This document shows, one piece after another, positions 37,668 to 46,206 of a stretch of DNA of 64,000 nucleotides. Source of the DNA: Psychrobacillus glaciei (lineage in GTDB: Bacteria; Bacillota; Bacilli; Bacillales_A; Planococcaceae); contig NZ_CP031223.1 of the NCBI RefSeq assembly GCF_008973485.1, positions 3,297,501 through 3,361,500 of the forward strand. Reading direction: 5' to 3'. A model generated the notes under the pieces. That model did not search any database. It was not told the DNA's origin and saw only the letters and a list, made by a program, of their open reading frames with translations. The translations under genes were made by a program, and so were the position numbers. Position 1 is the first letter of the stretch. Each line of letters starts with the position of its first letter.

Positions 37668-37735
37668 CTTACAATAATTATTGTAAGGTAAAGATATCGA
37701 GTCCTATCTTTTCTTCTTTTCGATAATCATTATAA
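37668..37735. promoter_or_regulatory. Two operator-like palindromes without an assigned gene
   Basis: 37668-37687 is a perfect 20-bp palindrome (CTTACAATAA/TTATTGTAAG). 37721-37735, CGATAATCATTATAA, is two mismatches from both PerR and Fur 7-1-7 consensus sequences. No start codon lies sensibly downstream on either strand. Confidence 0.35.
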
Positions 37736-37763
37736 AAATACTGTGAAGTAGAACAACTTCTGA

Positions 37764-38438
37764 TTATGTAAAATAACTTAACAATTTATCAAAAGAATTG
37801 ATCTCGGCAAATGGTTTTATTTCGGTATTATTCTTGATCATATTAGGATTGAACCATATGCCCTTTATATCTGCATTTTGACAACCATCAATATCCTTTT
37901 CTATGTCATCTCCAACGAATAATACTTCTTCCGGTTGCACATTAAGCTTGTTTAATGCTAATTCAAATATGCGTTTGTCAGGTTTACTAAATCCTACTTC
38001 TTCAGAAATGATTATTATATCAAAAAAACTATTTAAATTAGTGTTAATTATTTTAGCTTTTTGTCTTTGAATTGAGCCGTTTGTTATAATTGCAACTTTA
38101 ACATGCATCTTTATAGTATTTACGATATTTATAGTATCTTGGTTTATAGAAAAACAATGAGGAAAATTATTATTCCAAAAGTCTTGAATGTAATTGCGTG
38201 GCAATCTATATTTCGGTGGAAATTCATCAAAAAATGATTCTAAAACTATTGTTTTATCACTAGTGCCATAGCAACTATTATCATATTCTTTGAATTTTCT
38301 CAACATTTCGTTTTTCAACGAATATTTAACATCCTCATAACACTTTTCTAAAATAATTAAAAACATTTTATCTACTGCCTTACCCCTATTAAGTAAGGTA
38401 TCATCTAAATCAAATAGCACTGCTTTATAACCACTCAA
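37764..38438 (-). CDS. HAD superfamily hydrolase, YjjG/PhoE-like subfamily IA
   Basis: 224 aa. Motif I VLFDLDDTLLNRG, motif II ITNGSIQRQK, motif III Lys in VGFSKPDKRIF, motif IV VGDDIEKDIDG. Four-helix cap between motifs I and II typical of subclass IA, as in YjjG-type nucleotidases. Cytosolic small-molecule phosphatase; substrate not assignable. TTG start at 38438. Member of the second accessory stretch. Confidence 0.88.
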   Translation of the reverse strand: MSGYKAVLFDLDDTLLNRGKAVDKMFLIILEKCYEDVKYSLKNEMLRKFKEYDNSCYGTSDKTIVLESFFDEFPPKYRLPRNYIQDFWNNNFPHCFSINQDTINIVNTIKMHVKVAIITNGSIQRQKAKIINTNLNSFFDIIIISEEVGFSKPDKRIFELALNKLNVQPEEVLFVGDDIEKDIDGCQNADIKGIWFNPNMIKNNTEIKPFAEINSFDKLLSYFT

Positions 38439-38474
38439 ATAACTTCACAGCCTTTCTCAGATTATATAAATAAT

Positions 38475-38550
38475 CCTTAGTTCGCAATTCCAAAATTTTA
38501 TTTCATCAATAATATCATATTTAACCATTGCGCTTCGTTAGTTGAATAAG
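38475..38550. repeat. Accessory-array inverted-repeat element R4
   Basis: TTGCGCTTCGTTAGTTGAATAAG at one end and CCTTAGTTCGCAATT at the other; the CGTTAGTTGAATAAG terminus equals that of R2. Confidence 0.5.
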
Positions 38551-38568
38551 TGCATCTTATCCCTTCAC

Positions 38569-39093
38569 TTAAATTAATTTAATGATTTTTTCAATAACTT
38601 TTTGAACATCATTTTCATTACAAATAGAGAATAGGTGGTTCACTTCATCTTCATTAGGAGGATTAAAACCCTCATTTTTAGTTTGCTTCAGCTGAATTTC
38701 TAATACTTCGTTATAGTTTGACACGTTTCTAAGGATTGTTGTATCACGATGACTATTTATAATACGGTCTTTTAATATCTCTAGCGGTAAATTGAAATTT
38801 ACAATAAGGGTTTGAAAACCTTCTTTTTTAAACTTTTCTATCAAATTTAATCGAGGTTGTTTTTGTCGGTTAGAATTACATAAAATAATATGGTTATCGG
38901 TTTTGCGAAGAGCAAATTTTAAAATTTTTAGTCCTTTTTCTGGTAATAAGGATGGATAATGTTTCTCTAAAAATTCTCCTTGTACATCTTGGTCAATAAC
39001 AATTGAATTTATTAATCTTTTTTCTAAAATCTTAGCGAAAGTAGTTTTTCCACTATGTGTTGTCCCTATTGTCATTATTAGAAATCTCACCAT
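38569..39093 (-). CDS. P-loop kinase/ATP-binding protein
   Basis: 174 aa. Walker A GTTHSGKTT at residues 10-18 right at the N-terminus, followed by a kinase-like IDQDVQGEF, HIILCNSNRQKQPRLNLIEKF and a LID-like DRIINSHRDTTIL. The arrangement suits a small-molecule or polynucleotide kinase fold (zeta-toxin/AAA_33 like). No antitoxin gene is next to it. ATG at 39093 with AAAGGGG upstream; 16 upstream in-frame codons lack a site. Confidence 0.75.
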   Translation of the reverse strand: MVRFLIMTIGTTHSGKTTFAKILEKRLINSIVIDQDVQGEFLEKHYPSLLPEKGLKILKFALRKTDNHIILCNSNRQKQPRLNLIEKFKKEGFQTLIVNFNLPLEILKDRIINSHRDTTILRNVSNYNEVLEIQLKQTKNEGFNPPNEDEVNHLFSICNENDVQKVIEKIIKLI

Positions 39094-39190
39094 ATGAACC
39101 CCTTTGAAATTTTTTTTGTTTTGGGAAACCATAACTAACACCTTTGATTTATTTGAACAAAGTTAAGCACCACTTGAGTTCAATAAAAAA

Positions 39191-40207
39191 TTATTTAGAG
39201 AATGTATCAGCTACTAAGTTACTAAATTCTTTTAAATAATAGAGATAATTTTCCCCGTCTATTCCTTCATAGTTATATCTTTTGTTATACATCTTCGCCA
39301 CAACAACATTATATTCAGGTATTACTAATAAAGTTGGACCTGTTACCCCTATTATTTGAAAAGCACCTTTTGGCACTCGATCCCCAATCTCACTTCTTAA
39401 TGATGGGGTTCCTTGTACATACCAATACGCTCCATTCAATGGAAATTCTTTATTTTTATATTCAGGGCTTTGAACTTGTGTTGCTAGTTCAATTACTTCT
39501 TTTGGAACAATTTGTTTTCCATTTATATTTCCTCTTTTTAAATGAAGATTGCCCCAATGTGCAAATTCTCTAGCAGAGACATAAAGGTTAGACTCAGTTC
39601 CATCATTTGAATTGCCCAGTTTATATGTTGCCTCTTCTTTAGGATTAACAATGACTTTAACTAATTTTTCATTTTCTTTTGTTTGCCAAGCCGTTTCCTT
39701 ATAACCTAAAGGTAAAAAGACTCTTTCATGTAACAATTCAGAAATACTTTGGTTGTATAATCGTTTAATTAGTTGGGTCATCATTAACACATTAATCCCT
39801 CTGTACGCCCACCCTTTAGCAGGGTTGAACTCTCTATAAACCGCTCCAAACTCATCCTCATTTAAACCATGCGAATGAGTAATTAAATTCCTAATGGTCG
39901 TTCTACCGAGTAATTCTTTATCGAATTCTTCAAAGTAATTTACTGCATAATCATCAAGACTTTTAATTTTACCTTCATGGATTGCATATGCAACAGCTAG
40001 TCCTAAATAACTTTTTCTCGCTGATGCAACATTAAACTGTGAGAATTGAGTAATAGGCAATGAACCTTCTGTATTAGAGTGGCTTCCACTGTAATGTTCT
40101 AATACCATTGCATCATCCTTAAGTATAATCAATGCTGATGCAGAGCTATGATTTCGATCCTTTATATCTTCTACCCATGAAATTATTTTTTGATATCTAT
40201 TTTCCAA
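39191..40207 (-). CDS. Serine hydrolase of the S12/beta-lactamase-related family
   Basis: 338 aa. Nucleophile motif S-A-R-K in FNVASARKSYLGLAVAYAIHE, LITHSHGLNEDE, and a C-terminal VTGPTLLV strand. Where S12 enzymes have Y-x-N this protein has Y-R-G (GWAYRGINVLMM), so activity could be altered. No signal peptide. TTG start at 40207 behind AAAGGAG. Not closely similar to the S12 protein at 26072, so not a recent duplicate. Confidence 0.82.
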   Translation of the reverse strand: MENRYQKIISWVEDIKDRNHSSASALIILKDDAMVLEHYSGSHSNTEGSLPITQFSQFNVASARKSYLGLAVAYAIHEGKIKSLDDYAVNYFEEFDKELLGRTTIRNLITHSHGLNEDEFGAVYREFNPAKGWAYRGINVLMMTQLIKRLYNQSISELLHERVFLPLGYKETAWQTKENEKLVKVIVNPKEEATYKLGNSNDGTESNLYVSAREFAHWGNLHLKRGNINGKQIVPKEVIELATQVQSPEYKNKEFPLNGAYWYVQGTPSLRSEIGDRVPKGAFQIIGVTGPTLLVIPEYNVVVAKMYNKRYNYEGIDGENYLYYLKEFSNLVADTFSK

Positions 40208-40239
40208 ATTTTTGTTCTCCTTTCATTCGAGTTCTTTAA

Positions 40240-40315
40240 TTAGTTTCAACAAAAAGGAGCATTAATCCTTCTTAAACCAACGCCTTTGTTAGTTCTAGAA
40301 GAAAATCTTACTTAT
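40240..40315. repeat. Accessory-array inverted-repeat element R6
   Basis: AGTTTCAACAAAAAGGAGCATTAATCC, TTCTT loop, AACCAACGCC, TTTGTTAGTTC: the same inner-hairpin and terminal pattern as R2. Confidence 0.55.
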
Positions 40316-40406
40316 ATAAAATTCTTGTGGTGACAAAGCTATATACCAATATTAAATATAATTTGTTAAATCTTTTATAGTGTTCAATTGATATATTTTC
40401 TATCTT

Positions 40407-40861
40407 TTAATTAGAACCTACTCCTATTCCAAAACCTTTAATTCCTATGTATATCGCTAATTCTATATCAACTGCTGAGTCACCAATAACAAAGGATTCA
40501 CCTAAATTAATTCCAGGATATTTACCGATTACTTGCTTAATCATTCCAATTTGCGGCTTTATACAATTACACCCTTTGACTTTACTATGTGGACAATAAA
40601 AGACATCAAGTAGTTCAACACCTTGGCTAGTTAACTCAATTTTCATTTATTATTTATATCTTGGTATTGGTCAATCGAAATGTATCTTTCGTTAATAATG
40701 TATTGATTGGTAACAATTATTATTTTATAACCTTTCCTCGTGACTTCTCTTAATGTGTTAATTGAACCATCAATAAATACTGGATGCTCTATTCCAGTCC
40801 ATCCATGGTCCGGATAATCCTCAATTATAGTGCCATCTCTATCAAAGAATGCAACTCTCAA
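40407..40861 (-). pseudogene. HAD-IIIA phosphatase split into two frames
   Basis: First frame (40861-40643, TTG start, AAGGGG upstream) encodes MRVAFFDRDGTIIEDYP... with motif I DRDGT and motif II VTNQY; it ends ...DINNK-TGA. The second frame begins at the overlapping ATGA (40646) with MKIELTSQGVELLDVFYCPH and carries KPQIGMIKQ and motif IV IGDSAVDIELA. Together they form one GmhB/HisB-N-like phosphatase (~150 aa), so a one-base indel is likely. The overlapping ATGA could permit separate translation of both halves. The C-terminus also looks short. Confidence 0.75.
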
Positions 40862-40918
40862 TTTCTCAGCCCCTTGCAGATTAAATTTTATTTATTCTTC
40901 AATACTTCGATAAACATA

Positions 40919-42789
40919 ATCGAGTAGAAGGGAAAGTTAATAACTTTCCGCCCCTCTCACACCACCGTACGTATGGTTCCGTATACGGCGGTTCAATTTA
41001 TATTTCAGTGTGTACTATTAGATAGTGGTCTAAGGCAAAGGGGATTCCCCTCTGCCTTAGTCGCTTGTTAGACAAGGCTCTGTGTACGACCTTCGATAAC
41101 CCAATGAATCGGTAACCTTTTCTACAGTAGGTTAAACCTTTGGCTTCTTCCTTTGGTATGCCAAGTTGAACGAGAGACTTTATTCTCTTTTTATTGTTCT
41201 TCCACTGCTTCCAAATAATTATCCGAATTCTAGAACGGAGCTTTGCGTCTATTGTCCCAAGGATTTTCTTCATGTTGGCTATCTTGAAATAGTTGGTCCA
41301 ACCGAAAATGACTTGTTTCAGCTTGATGATTCTGTCATCAAGTGAGATGCCCCAGTTTCTTTTTGTTAGCTGGCGCAGTTTCCTTTGAAATTTCTGAATC
41401 GACATTCCATGTGGTCTTGGTTGAAACCTCTGCTTAGTAGAATCATAATAGAAACCGAATCCTAGAAATTTTGTTTCACTAGGTCGTGAGATTCTACTTT
41501 TTCCCGTATTCACTTTCAATCCCAATTTGTTCTCGATAAATTCTGTAATGGAAGAAAGTACTCTGTTTGCTGCTTTCTCACTTTTGACGAAAATAAGGCT
41601 ATCATCTGCGTATCTTACGAAACGCAGTCCTCTTGCCTCCAGTTCCTTGTCCAGTTCATTCAACATAATATTGCTTAAAAGTGGACTAAGGTTGCCACCT
41701 TGCGGTGTTCCTACTGGTGTAGCTTCATACTTTCCATTGACCATCACACCACTTATAAGGTATTTCCGTATGAGGGAAATTACATCTCCATCTTTAATCG
41801 TATGGGAGATGATTCTCATCAGCTTGTCGTGATGAACTGTATCAAAGAATCGCTCTAAGTCAATATCTACTAACCATTCATGTCCGTCATTTATATATTC
41901 CAAAGCCTGGATAATTGCCATTTCGCAGCTTCTTCTTGGTCGGAAACCATAGCTGTATTCGCTGAATTGTTTTTCGAATATGGGGCCGAGTATTTGGCTA
42001 ATCGCTTGTTGTACCACTCTGTCGACAACTGTTGGAATACCTAGTTTACGCATATTTCCATTTTCTTTTGGAATCTCGACTCGTAATGCCGGCGTTGGCT
42101 GGTATTTCCTTTTCCGAATTTGATCCCGCAGTTCATCCTTATGTTCCCTTAGGTGTACCTTCAAATCTTCCACAGTCACTCCGTCTATTCCACTCGTGCC
42201 TTTATTACGGTACACTCGCTTATAGGCTTGATTCATATTTTGATTGTTTAGGATTTCTTCTAAAAGCTCCACACTCGTTTCTTCCTTTCCTTTCACGTGA
42301 CGATAAGACACTTCTCTTTTGAGTATCCTCTGAGATACGCTCATACTTTCCTCATTAACACATTCAGAAGTTTATCTTTCGTGCAATTATGGTGTAGAAA
42401 CACTATAAATTGTTCAGCCCTTCATGATTTTCATCATTACTATGGCTTCGGCTGACTTCTCACGATAAACCTTTTCCGACCAGCTTTCTTTATAGGGGAC
42501 TCCTCAGCTGTCCGTGAGACCTCCCAGGGTAAGACAACTATCTTTCCTCTTTTACTCACCTGATTTACTTTATAGGGTTACGCACATCTTTTGGACTTTG
42601 ACTTGTTTAGGAGCCTTATCCACCTATAAAGCCTTGGTATCAGATTTCTGTTCGTTGAGCCAAGATTTTGATACACGCTTCCTTCAGCCCTTACCTCGCG
42701 ATAAGTACCTTGCGCTTCTCTAGTGGTTAGTTGATGTGTACCCCCACAGTGGACTTTCACCACCTAGATAGTCGCCATGCCTGGCGCAC
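40919..42789 (-). mobile_element. Group II intron, probably bacterial class C
   Basis: About 1.87 kb. The 5' end reads GTGCGCCAGGCATGGCG at 42789 (GUGYG-type), about 445 bp of structured domain I-III sequence precede the maturase gene, and after the ORF come domain V (CCGCCGTATACGG...TACGTACGGTGG, near 40960-40995) and domain VI (GGAAAGTTATTAACTTTCC) ending CTACTCGAT at 40919. The last base may be off by one or two. The 5' exon ends in a Rho-independent terminator, the favoured target of class C introns. Several short ORFs in the 5' region are not genes. Confidence 0.85.
40998..42344 (-). CDS. ltrA: Group II intron reverse transcriptase/maturase (LtrA-like)
   Basis: 448 aa. RT0-RT7 with GTSGIDGVTVEDL, YSYGFRPRRSC, VDIDLERFFDTV, TPQGGNLSPLLSN (213-), catalytic YADD at 245-248, then the maturase X domain (GWTNYFKIANMKKILGTID, WKQWKN). 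No HNH endonuclease domain at the C-terminus, as in class C proteins. ATG at 42344 follows GAGGAAAG. Complete and apparently functional; promotes intron splicing and retrohoming. Confidence 0.93.
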   Translation of the reverse strand: MSVSQRILKREVSYRHVKGKEETSVELLEEILNNQNMNQAYKRVYRNKGTSGIDGVTVEDLKVHLREHKDELRDQIRKRKYQPTPALRVEIPKENGNMRKLGIPTVVDRVVQQAISQILGPIFEKQFSEYSYGFRPRRSCEMAIIQALEYINDGHEWLVDIDLERFFDTVHHDKLMRIISHTIKDGDVISLIRKYLISGVMVNGKYEATPVGTPQGGNLSPLLSNIMLNELDKELEARGLRFVRYADDSLIFVKSEKAANRVLSSITEFIENKLGLKVNTGKSRISRPSETKFLGFGFYYDSTKQRFQPRPHGMSIQKFQRKLRQLTKRNWGISLDDRIIKLKQVIFGWTNYFKIANMKKILGTIDAKLRSRIRIIIWKQWKNNKKRIKSLVQLGIPKEEAKGLTYCRKGYRFIGLSKVVHRALSNKRLRQRGIPFALDHYLIVHTEI

Positions 42790-42790
42790 T

Positions 42791-42817
42791 AAAAAAAGCA
42801 CTGCTAAAAGCAATGCT
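42791..42817 (-). terminator. Terminator of the yihY-family gene; intron target site
   Basis: 8-bp stem AGCATTGC/GCAGTGCT (one G-U), loop TTTTA, then TTTTTTT; the intron begins one base beyond the T-run. Confidence 0.85.
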
Positions 42818-42883
42818 AATTTGTACTTTAATTTAGTGTTATTTGTTTCGATATTTACGTTGTTATTTAAAGTTTTGTTCCTC

Positions 42884-43873
42884 TCAACCGAATGGGTTAG
42901 ATTTTAGACCCTTTGCTTTTTTCTGTAAAAATGCATTCTTTCTTTCTTGCATTACTGCATTTACCTGCCCGCCCACTAATAAAATAATTCCCGATAAATA
43001 TAACCACAACATTAGAACAATGATTCCTCCTATACTTCCATAAGTGGAAGAATAGTTGCTAAAGCTACTAACATAATAAGAGAATCCTAACGACACAATA
43101 ATCCACCCTAATGTAGCAAAAACTGCTCCAGGAATTACACTTCTTAATAATAACTTTTTGTTTGGGACAATCCAATATAGAGCAGTGAATACTATAAAAA
43201 TAACAAGTGGGCTGATTATCCATCTGATATTATTCCAAAGTTCAAGAAATCCTTTTTCAAATCCGAAATAGGAAAATAGAATAGTTCCAATTTGTTGACC
43301 AAATACAGGTAATACTAGTGCGACAACAAGTAGTACAATCATGAGTAGGGTAAAAATAACTGATAAACCTCTTACTATAAAAAATGGTCTGGTTTCTTCT
43401 AACTCATAAGATCTATTTAATGACATCTCAATAGCATTCATGCCTTTCGATGCCGACCAAATGGTACCAAGAATTCCGATAGATAGTAATCCTCCATTGC
43501 GATTTCCTAATACATCTGATACGGTTCCCTCAATAAGCATATATACCTCTTTTGGCGCATAGTTTTCTAAAAACCGAAATACTTGTGCTTCATCCAAGTT
43601 TATATATGGTAATAACGTCATGATAAAAATAAGCATTGGAAACAATGATAAGAGGAAAAAATAAGCAAGTTGTGCTCCTAATCCTGTAATATCTGCTCTC
43701 TGAATATGTCTTAGTAAATGCTTAAAGTATCCGGACCAGGTCGTTAAATCTTGCGGTTCCGTACTGCGGGTTTGCTTTTTTCTAATAGATAAAAACTTCA
43801 TATTTTCACGCCAAGTAGTTGAGGATGAAGTATTTCCTTCTTGTAATTCCTCTTTTATACGATTACGCTCCAC
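42884..43873 (-). CDS. yfkH: YihY/BrkB family membrane protein (YfkH-like)
   Basis: 329 aa; a soluble N-terminus, then about six TM segments with family signatures LLRHIQRADITGLGAQLAYFFLLSLFPMLIF, LGTIWSASKGMNAIEMSLNRSYE, and YGSIGGIIVLMLWLYLSGIILLVGGQVNAV. Once annotated as RNase BN, but the family is now regarded as transport-like membrane proteins of unknown role. GTG start at 43873 is preferred (AAAGGAGAGG seven bases upstream); an ATG 18 bp earlier overlaps that site. Downstream of the YtxH-like gene by 23 bp. Confidence 0.88.
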   Translation of the reverse strand: MERNRIKEELQEGNTSSSTTWRENMKFLSIRKKQTRSTEPQDLTTWSGYFKHLLRHIQRADITGLGAQLAYFFLLSLFPMLIFIMTLLPYINLDEAQVFRFLENYAPKEVYMLIEGTVSDVLGNRNGGLLSIGILGTIWSASKGMNAIEMSLNRSYELEETRPFFIVRGLSVIFTLLMIVLLVVALVLPVFGQQIGTILFSYFGFEKGFLELWNNIRWIISPLVIFIVFTALYWIVPNKKLLLRSVIPGAVFATLGWIIVSLGFSYYVSSFSNYSSTYGSIGGIIVLMLWLYLSGIILLVGGQVNAVMQERKNAFLQKKAKGLKSNPFG

Positions 43874-43896
43874 TTCATCCTCTCCTTTCATTTCTT

Positions 43897-44271
43897 TTAT
43901 TGTTTCACGATATTTTCATCCGATTCAGGGATAACAATTGATTTGTATTCTTCTTTCGATTGAGTAAATACTTCTTTTGTATCCGTAAGTAGCGTTTTGA
44001 CTTGTGGTGTAATTCCTTTCACTTCATTTACTTTTTGTGATATGTACGTTGCATCAGAAGCAAACTGATCGTAAAATGATTTCCATTTCGTTATTTGATC
44101 TTCAAGGGTCGTTATTAGTTCTTGTCTATTTTTACTGTAATATCGAATTTGTTTTCCAATATATCTAGATTTCTGTGCAACCGTATCTCTTGTCGACCGA
44201 TCTAACATAGTTAGCGCTCCACCTATTAATGCTCCACAAACAATCCCTTTTGCTAATTTAGATTCACTCAT
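43897..44271 (-). CDS. YtxH-like stress protein
   Basis: 124 aa. An N-terminal glycine-rich hydrophobic segment (GIVCGALIGGALTML) as in YtxH-domain proteins, then a charged, helical tail (LEDQITKWKSFYDQFASDATYISQKVNEVKG). Probably membrane-associated through its N-terminus; function unknown. ATG at 44271 with GGAGGTT upstream. Preceded by a strong sigma-B promoter match, so it and the yihY-family gene behind it may be stress-induced. Confidence 0.75.
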   Translation of the reverse strand: MSESKLAKGIVCGALIGGALTMLDRSTRDTVAQKSRYIGKQIRYYSKNRQELITTLEDQITKWKSFYDQFASDATYISQKVNEVKGITPQVKTLLTDTKEVFTQSKEEYKSIVIPESDENIVKQ

Positions 44272-44309
44272 GTGATAACCTCCATGTTTAAATGTGTATG
44301 TATTTAATT

Positions 44310-44335
44310 ATACCCGTGACGAAGCGTAATAAAAC
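44310..44335 (-). promoter_or_regulatory. Predicted sigma-B promoter of YtxH-like gene
   Basis: Minus strand GTTTTA (44330-44335), 14-bp spacer, GGGTAT (44310-44315). Confidence 0.7.
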
Positions 44336-44473
44336 AAATAATTAGCATATATTAAAAAATAGTCTTGACTAAAGTGCTGAATTTTATGAATATTATAACA
44401 AGGGAGAATTACATAGAAAGGAACATATTATCCTAGAGTAAATAACAAAAAGAAACATAGGGGGGTTAGTAGA

Positions 44474-45841
44474 ATGGAAGCTTTAAATAATTTTTTAGGT
44501 AACGTATCTTCTTTTTTATGGGGAATACCATTACTAATATTAATCGTTGGGACAGGTATTTATTTAACGGTTCGTGTAGGTTTTTTACAAATCCGCCTTT
44601 TACCTACTGCTTTAAGATTGGTATTTTCTAAAAAGCACGATAAAACTGCAGAGGGAGATATTTCTCAATTCCAAGCCCTTACAACCGCACTTGCTGCAAC
44701 TGTTGGTACAGGAAATATCGTAGGGGTTGCTACTGCCGTTGTGCTCGGAGGACCTGGAGCCATCTTCTGGATGTGGTTCTCAGCTTTCTTCGGAATGGCT
44801 ACGAAATATAGTGAAGCAATTTTAGCCGTAAGATTCCGAGTAAAAGATTCAAAAGGTCAAATGGCCGGTGGTCCGATGTACTACTTAGAACATGGTTTAA
44901 AACAAAAATGGTTAGCAGTTCTCTTTGCAATTTTTGGTGCCATTGCTGCATTTGGTATTGGAAACGGGACTCAATCTAACTCAGTTGCAGGAGTAGTAAA
45001 ATCCACTTTTGGATTAGATACTTGGATTACAGGGGTTGTCCTTACAATATTTACTGCACTTGTTATTCTTGGAGGAATTAAATCTATTGGTAATGTAACT
45101 GCTATTTTTGTACCAGTAATGGCCCTATTTTATTTATTGGCTGGAATTATCGTTATGGTAATGAATATTACTGCAATTCCTGATGCATTTGCTACTATTT
45201 TCAAAATGGCATTTTCTGCTGAAGCAGCAACAGGCGGTGCAATTGGTGCGGCTATTCGTTACGGTATCGCACGTGGGGTATTCTCTAATGAGGCTGGTCT
45301 AGGGTCTGCTCCAATTGCTGCAGCAGCTGCAAGAACGGATTTACCAGGTCGTCAAGCTCTTGTTTCCATGACACAAGTATTTTTAGATACATTCCTTATA
45401 TGCTCGATTACAGGTGTTACAATTGTAATGTCAGGTATGTATAAAGATACTAGTCTAGCTGCAAATCAATTAACTTCGGCTTCATTTGGACATTTCCTTG
45501 GTAATTTTGGTCCGTACGTTGTTGCTATTGGATTAATTTTCTTTGCCTCTTCTACTATTTTCGGTTGGGCATATTATGGTGAGAAATGTTTCCAATACTT
45601 ATTTAAAAATCCGTCTTTATTAATCATATATCGTATTGCATTTGTAATCATGGTATTTATCGGTTCAGTGGTTTCTCTTGATTTAATCTGGACTTTCTCT
45701 GATATTACTAACGCTTTAATGGCTATTCCTAACTTAATTGGGTTACTTGGTCTATCTGGAATAGTTGTTTATGAAACTAAACGTATCCAAGATAAATTAA
45801 AAGAGGAAAAACTAGCGGCTAAAGCAGCAAAATCTATTTAG
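44474..45841 (+). CDS. Alanine/glycine:cation symporter (AGCS family)
   Basis: 455 aa, 10-11 TM helices. Family signatures: LTTALAATVGTGNIVGVATAVVLGGPGAIFWMW near the N-terminus, GGPMYYLEHGL, GIARGVFSNEAGLGSAPIAAAAA, and C-terminal FSDITNALMAIPNLIGLL. Imports alanine or glycine (some paralogues glutamine) with sodium. Closest remembered Bacillus names are YflA and AlsT. ATG at 44474 follows GGGGGG. Monocistronic. Confidence 0.92.
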   Translation: MEALNNFLGNVSSFLWGIPLLILIVGTGIYLTVRVGFLQIRLLPTALRLVFSKKHDKTAEGDISQFQALTTALAATVGTGNIVGVATAVVLGGPGAIFWMWFSAFFGMATKYSEAILAVRFRVKDSKGQMAGGPMYYLEHGLKQKWLAVLFAIFGAIAAFGIGNGTQSNSVAGVVKSTFGLDTWITGVVLTIFTALVILGGIKSIGNVTAIFVPVMALFYLLAGIIVMVMNITAIPDAFATIFKMAFSAEAATGGAIGAAIRYGIARGVFSNEAGLGSAPIAAAAARTDLPGRQALVSMTQVFLDTFLICSITGVTIVMSGMYKDTSLAANQLTSASFGHFLGNFGPYVVAIGLIFFASSTIFGWAYYGEKCFQYLFKNPSLLIIYRIAFVIMVFIGSVVSLDLIWTFSDITNALMAIPNLIGLLGLSGIVVYETKRIQDKLKEEKLAAKAAKSI

Positions 45842-45946
45842 TGTTTGACAATCTATGCGGAGCGTGAAATGATAAAGTGAAGCTTGGAAATCTTACAGCC
45901 CGTTAAGCGGGATAAAGTTCTAATGTATGAAAGGTAGGAACAAAAT

Positions 45947-46168
45947 ATGAATTTATCACAGCCTTCTGTTGAAAATGTTACGTATATGATTGAAACAATA
46001 AAAGAGAAGCTTCGTATGGTAAACGTAGATGCTATGAAACCAGAGAATTTTAATGCGACTGAATACGAGGATTTGGTCTACTTGTATGAAATGGTGAAAA
46101 AAAGAGAATCGTTTAGTCCAAGCGAAATGCAAGCAATCGCAGCAGAACTTGGAAACTTACGAAAGTAA
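45947..46168 (+). CDS. yfkK: DUF1128 protein YfkK
   Basis: 73 aa, helical and acidic, of the UPF0435/DUF1128 family: [56 protein letters not shown]. Function unknown. ATG at 45947 with AAAGGTAGG. A small hairpin CCCGTTAAGCGGG (45900-45912) lies in the leader. Ends at a strong bidirectional terminator. Confidence 0.9.
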   Translation: MNLSQPSVENVTYMIETIKEKLRMVNVDAMKPENFNATEYEDLVYLYEMVKKRESFSPSEMQAIAAELGNLRK

Positions 46169-46171
46169 AAA

Positions 46172-46206
46172 AACTTCCCGAGATTAGTTCTCGGGAAGTT
46201 TTTTTA
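46172..46206. terminator. Bidirectional terminator between yfkK and psuG
   Basis: 12-bp perfect stem AACTTCCCGAGA/TCTCGGGAAGTT with T-runs on both strands. Confidence 0.92.

Noticed and set aside
25000-41000. Chromosomal integron
   Set aside because: No integrase gene in the window and repeat ends do not strictly match attC core sites; kept only as a hypothesis.
42514-42763. Short ORFs on both strands 5' of the maturase gene
   Set aside because: They fall in the structured domain I-III RNA of the group II intron.
45842-45946. TTGACA-led promoter before yfkK
   Set aside because: The only -10-like hexamers are at a spacing of 18-20 bp with poor matches, so it was not listed as a feature.
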